6,736 nt of DNA from RYN-431 sp036388295 (lineage in GTDB: Bacteria; Planctomycetota; Phycisphaerae; Tepidisphaerales; Tepidisphaeraceae), in NCBI GenBank assembly GCA_036388295.1, contig DASVSC010000236.1, positions 1-6,736 of the forward strand. The letters run 5' to 3'. Both the position numbers and the translations under genes were made by a program. This document shows, piece after piece, positions 4,274 through 6,736 of the stretch; position 1 is the first letter of the stretch; each line of letters opens with the position of its first letter. The notes under the pieces are model-generated. The model saw nothing but the letters and a program-made list of their open reading frames with translations. It did no database searches and had not been told where the DNA came from.

Positions 4274-6736
4274 ATGAACGACAAGACCGCGAACGATCAA
4301 GGCAACGGCCGCAAGTACTGGCAGAGCCTGACCCAACTGGCCGAGACACCGGGCATGGCGGCCTCGACGGCCCATGCCTTCGACGGCGGCGAGTTCACGG
4401 GCTACGACCCGGAAAAGCTCGTCAATTCCAGCCGCCGCAAGTTCCTGAAGCTGGCCGGTGCGTCAATGGCCTTGGCGGGCGTGACCCTCACGGGCTGCCG
4501 GCGCTGGCCCAAGGAAAACCTGGTCCCGCAGAACAGCCGCCCCATCGGCCGCATCGAAGGCGTGCCCGAGAAATACGCGACGGTCTGGGAACTCGGCGGC
4601 GTGGCGTACCCGCTGCTGATCACCACCTACGACGGCCGCCCGATCAAGGTCGACGGTAACCCCATGCACCCCGCCTGCGCCACGTTCGGCGGCAAGCTCG
4701 GCTCCAGCACCCCCGTCGCCCAGGCGAGCCTGCTGGAAATGTACGACCCCGAACGCGCCCGCACGGTCGTGCGCCGGTCCAAGGGCGGAGCCGTACGTCA
4801 ACCCGTTGCACAGGAAGAGTTTAAGAAGTTCGTCGCCGAGCACTTCGCCAAGTACAACGGCCGTGGCGACAAACTCGCCGTCCTGATCGAGGAGACACGC
4901 TCGCCCACGGTCGACGCGACGCTGAGCGCCTTTAAGGCCAAGTACCCGCAGGCGAAGATTTACGAGTACGAAGCCGTCTCGCGCGACAGCGAACTGACGG
5001 CCGGCAAGCTGGCGTTCGGCCAGCCGGTCCGGCAGCTGCTGGACCTGAAAAAGGCCAAGATCATCGTCAGCTTCGACGCCGACCTCTTCGGCCACCACCC
5101 CAACGCGCTGCGGCACACCAACGATTGGGTGCAGAACCGCAAGTCGGTGGACACGACCAAGACGATGAACCGCATGTACGTGCTGGAAAGCACCTACTCG
5201 GTCACCGGCTCCAATGCCGACGAACGCTTCCCCGTCAGCGTCCGCGAGATCGAGCAAATGGTCCTGCAGCTGGGCTACAAGGCCGGCTTCGGCAACGGCC
5301 AAGCCGGCCTCAGCCCGGCGCAGCTGACGTACGTCGACACCATTTGGACCGACCTGCAGGCCAACCCCGGCGCGTGCGTCATCGCCGGCGGGTACACGTT
5401 GCGGCCGGAAGTGCTGCACGTCATCGCCGCCCTGAACGAAAAAGTCGGCAGCTTCGGCAGCACGATCACGCTGATCCCGCAGGCCGACCGCCCCACCCAC
5501 GTCGAAGCGATGCGGGCCCTTGTCGAGTCGATCAACACCGGTGGCGTCGAAACGATCGTCGTCCTCGGCGGCAACCCGGTGTACGACGCCCCCTTCGACC
5601 TCGGCTTCGCCACCGCGCTCGGCAAGGTGCCGATGAAAGTCGCCCTGTCGCTGTACGAGAACGAAACCACCGTCGCCTGCGACTGGCACGTCAACCGCGC
5701 CCATTACCTGGAGTCGTGGGGCGACGCCACGATGTACGACGGCAGCATCGGCGTGCAACAGCCCACCATCGAGCCGTTGTTCGGCGGGAAGACGGTTGCG
5801 GAAATCCTCTCGCTGCTGGCCGGCGAAGATTTGTCGTCGCAGGACCTGCTGTACCGCACGTGGGGCAAGCGCCTGAACGAGGCGTTCGTCGCGACCAGCC
5901 AGTCGTTCCAGAAGATCCTGCACGACGGCTTCGTGCCCGGAACGCCCGAGCCGGTGACCGTATCCGCCGTGCGGCCTGCCAGCTTCGGCTTCGAAGCCGC
6001 CCCCGCGCAGGGGACGTTCGAGCTTCGGTTTGAGCCCGACTACAAGCTTTACGACGGCCGCTTCGCCAACAACGGCTGGCTGCAGGAGTGCCCGCACCCG
6101 GTCAGCAAGATCACCTGGGACAACGTCGCCCAGATCAGCTATTCGGACGCTAAAGCGCTCGGCGTGACGCCACGCGATCACACCAACGACGTGCTGCAGA
6201 TCGAAGTGAATGGCCAGACGCTCAGCATCCCGGCCTGTGTGGTGCCCGGACAGCCCAAGGGCGTGGTCACGCTGGCGCTCGGGTACGCCCGCAAGGTCGC
6301 CGGCGCGGTGGTCCTGTCCGACCGCCACGGCTCGATCGGCCAAGGCATTGGCTACGACACGTACAAGCTGCGCACCAGCCGTTCCATGTGGACGCTGCCG
6401 GGCGCGAAGGTCACCAACACGTACGAGACGGTCGACGTCGCCAGCCTGCAGGGCGCCCACTTCATTGAGCCGCTGGGCTACGAGGTGCGGACCACACGTG
6501 TCGGCGAAAAAGGCGAAGGCGGCCTGATCGTGCACGAAAGCACGCTGGCGGCGTTCGTCAAGAACCCGCAGGCCCCCCACCAGCACGCCCACAAGCTGCT
6601 GCCGCTGCAGCTGTTCCCCGAGCCGTACAAGACCGAACAGAAGCGGCCCGGCGGGCCGACCGCGTTCAACGAGCCGCACGCCTGGGGCATGACCATCGAT
6701 ATGAACGCCTGCATCGGCTGCCAGGCCTGTGTCGTG
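4274..6736 (+). CDS. actB: Alternative complex III subunit ActB, Tat-exported molybdopterin-oxidoreductase-like/iron-sulfur protein (3' truncated by window)
   Basis: An open frame of 821 codons runs off the right edge without a stop. Residues 1-50 are an extended N-terminal region (KYWQSLTQLAETPGM) of the kind found on Tat-variant MoCo/4Fe-4S proteins. SRRKFLK (53-59) is a twin-arginine motif, followed by a hydrophobic stretch and LTGC (72-75), which could be a lipobox. Residues of about 100-735 are the MopB-like domain (VWELGGVAYPLLITTYDGRPIKVDGNP, 104-130; VVLGGNPVYDAPF, 429-441). The N-terminal cysteine cluster of true molybdoenzymes is missing, as expected for ActB, whose MopB-like domain binds no molybdenum. 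The first ferredoxin-type cluster CIGCQAC (813-819) appears at the edge. Known ActB proteins carry three 4Fe-4S and one 3Fe-4S clusters in the following domain, so roughly the last fifth to quarter is missing here. An in-frame GTG at 4265 is an alternative start. No clear Shine-Dalgarno is seen; coupling to actA is likely. Confidence 0.94.
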   Translation, partial: MNDKTANDQGNGRKYWQSLTQLAETPGMAASTAHAFDGGEFTGYDPEKLVNSSRRKFLKLAGASMALAGVTLTGCRRWPKENLVPQNSRPIGRIEGVPEKYATVWELGGVAYPLLITTYDGRPIKVDGNPMHPACATFGGKLGSSTPVAQASLLEMYDPERARTVVRRSKGGAVRQPVAQEEFKKFVAEHFAKYNGRGDKLAVLIEETRSPTVDATLSAFKAKYPQAKIYEYEAVSRDSELTAGKLAFGQPVRQLLDLKKAKIIVSFDADLFGHHPNALRHTNDWVQNRKSVDTTKTMNRMYVLESTYSVTGSNADERFPVSVREIEQMVLQLGYKAGFGNGQAGLSPAQLTYVDTIWTDLQANPGACVIAGGYTLRPEVLHVIAALNEKVGSFGSTITLIPQADRPTHVEAMRALVESINTGGVETIVVLGGNPVYDAPFDLGFATALGKVPMKVALSLYENETTVACDWHVNRAHYLESWGDATMYDGSIGVQQPTIEPLFGGKTVAEILSLLAGEDLSSQDLLYRTWGKRLNEAFVATSQSFQKILHDGFVPGTPEPVTVSAVRPASFGFEAAPAQGTFELRFEPDYKLYDGRFANNGWLQECPHPVSKITWDNVAQISYSDAKALGVTPRDHTNDVLQIEVNGQTLSIPACVVPGQPKGVVTLALGYARKVAGAVVLSDRHGSIGQGIGYDTYKLRTSRSMWTLPGAKVTNTYETVDVASLQGAHFIEPLGYEVRTTRVGEKGEGGLIVHESTLAAFVKNPQAPHQHAHKLLPLQLFPEPYKTEQKRPGGPTAFNEPHAWGMTIDMNACIGCQACVV

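Noticed and set aside
3454..4284. 276-codon open frame antisense to actA
   Set aside because: The plus strand carries five haem-binding motifs in order; the antisense product has no recognisable features.
4463..6679. 738-codon open frame on the minus strand, antisense to actB
   Set aside because: It mirrors ActB codon structure, has low-complexity Val/Gly/Arg/Ala/Asp-rich composition and no family motifs. The plus strand encodes a clear ActB throughout.

Overview
This window is GC-rich bacterial DNA with two divergent gene groups separated by a repeat-bearing spacer. The right-hand group begins with the first two genes of an alternative complex III (ACIII) operon. This quinol:electron-acceptor oxidoreductase is known from Bacteroidota, Rhodothermota, Planctomycetota, Chloroflexota and some Proteobacteria. 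High GC, weak or absent Shine-Dalgarno sequences, an ActB with an extended Tat leader, and large repeat-bearing spacers together make a planctomycete (perhaps Phycisphaerae-like) my best guess. That is inference; there is no rRNA or other phylogenetic marker here.

Minus strand, read right to left: a GT4-family glycosyltransferase (3181 to 2000), a 319-nt spacer full of inverted repeats (1999 to 1681), an AlgI-like MBOAT O-acyltransferase (1680 to 229), and the start of a membrane-anchored protein that overlaps the MBOAT gene by 32 nt and runs off the left edge (260 to 1). The last pair resembles the acyltransferase plus AlgJ/AlgX-type (SGNH) partner arrangement used to O-acetylate secreted polysaccharides. 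With the glycosyltransferase upstream, this is probably part of an exopolysaccharide or cell-surface glycan locus.

Plus strand, read left to right: a 317-nt intergenic region (3182-3498) with a REPIN-like inverted pair and a small dyad overlapping a TTGACA box, then actA (membrane-anchored pentaheme cytochrome c, 3499-4260). After 13 nt comes actB (Tat-exported molybdopterin-oxidoreductase-like/iron-sulfur subunit, 4274 to beyond the right edge). ActB is cut at its first ferredoxin-type cysteine cluster. In ACIII, ActB iron-sulfur clusters and ActA haems form the electron path from membrane quinol towards cytochrome c or a terminal oxidase. The remaining act genes presumably lie to the right.

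The most interesting structure is in the 1681-1999 spacer and its edge. A 142-bp element with perfect 18-bp terminal inverted repeats is flanked by TA on both sides. Removing it with one TA rebuilds a continuous REP-like motif, so it looks like a TA-targeting (IS630/Tc1-mariner type) MITE inserted into an older inverted-repeat element. The other arm of that older element runs into the glycosyltransferase gene and supplies its last codons and its stop codon.
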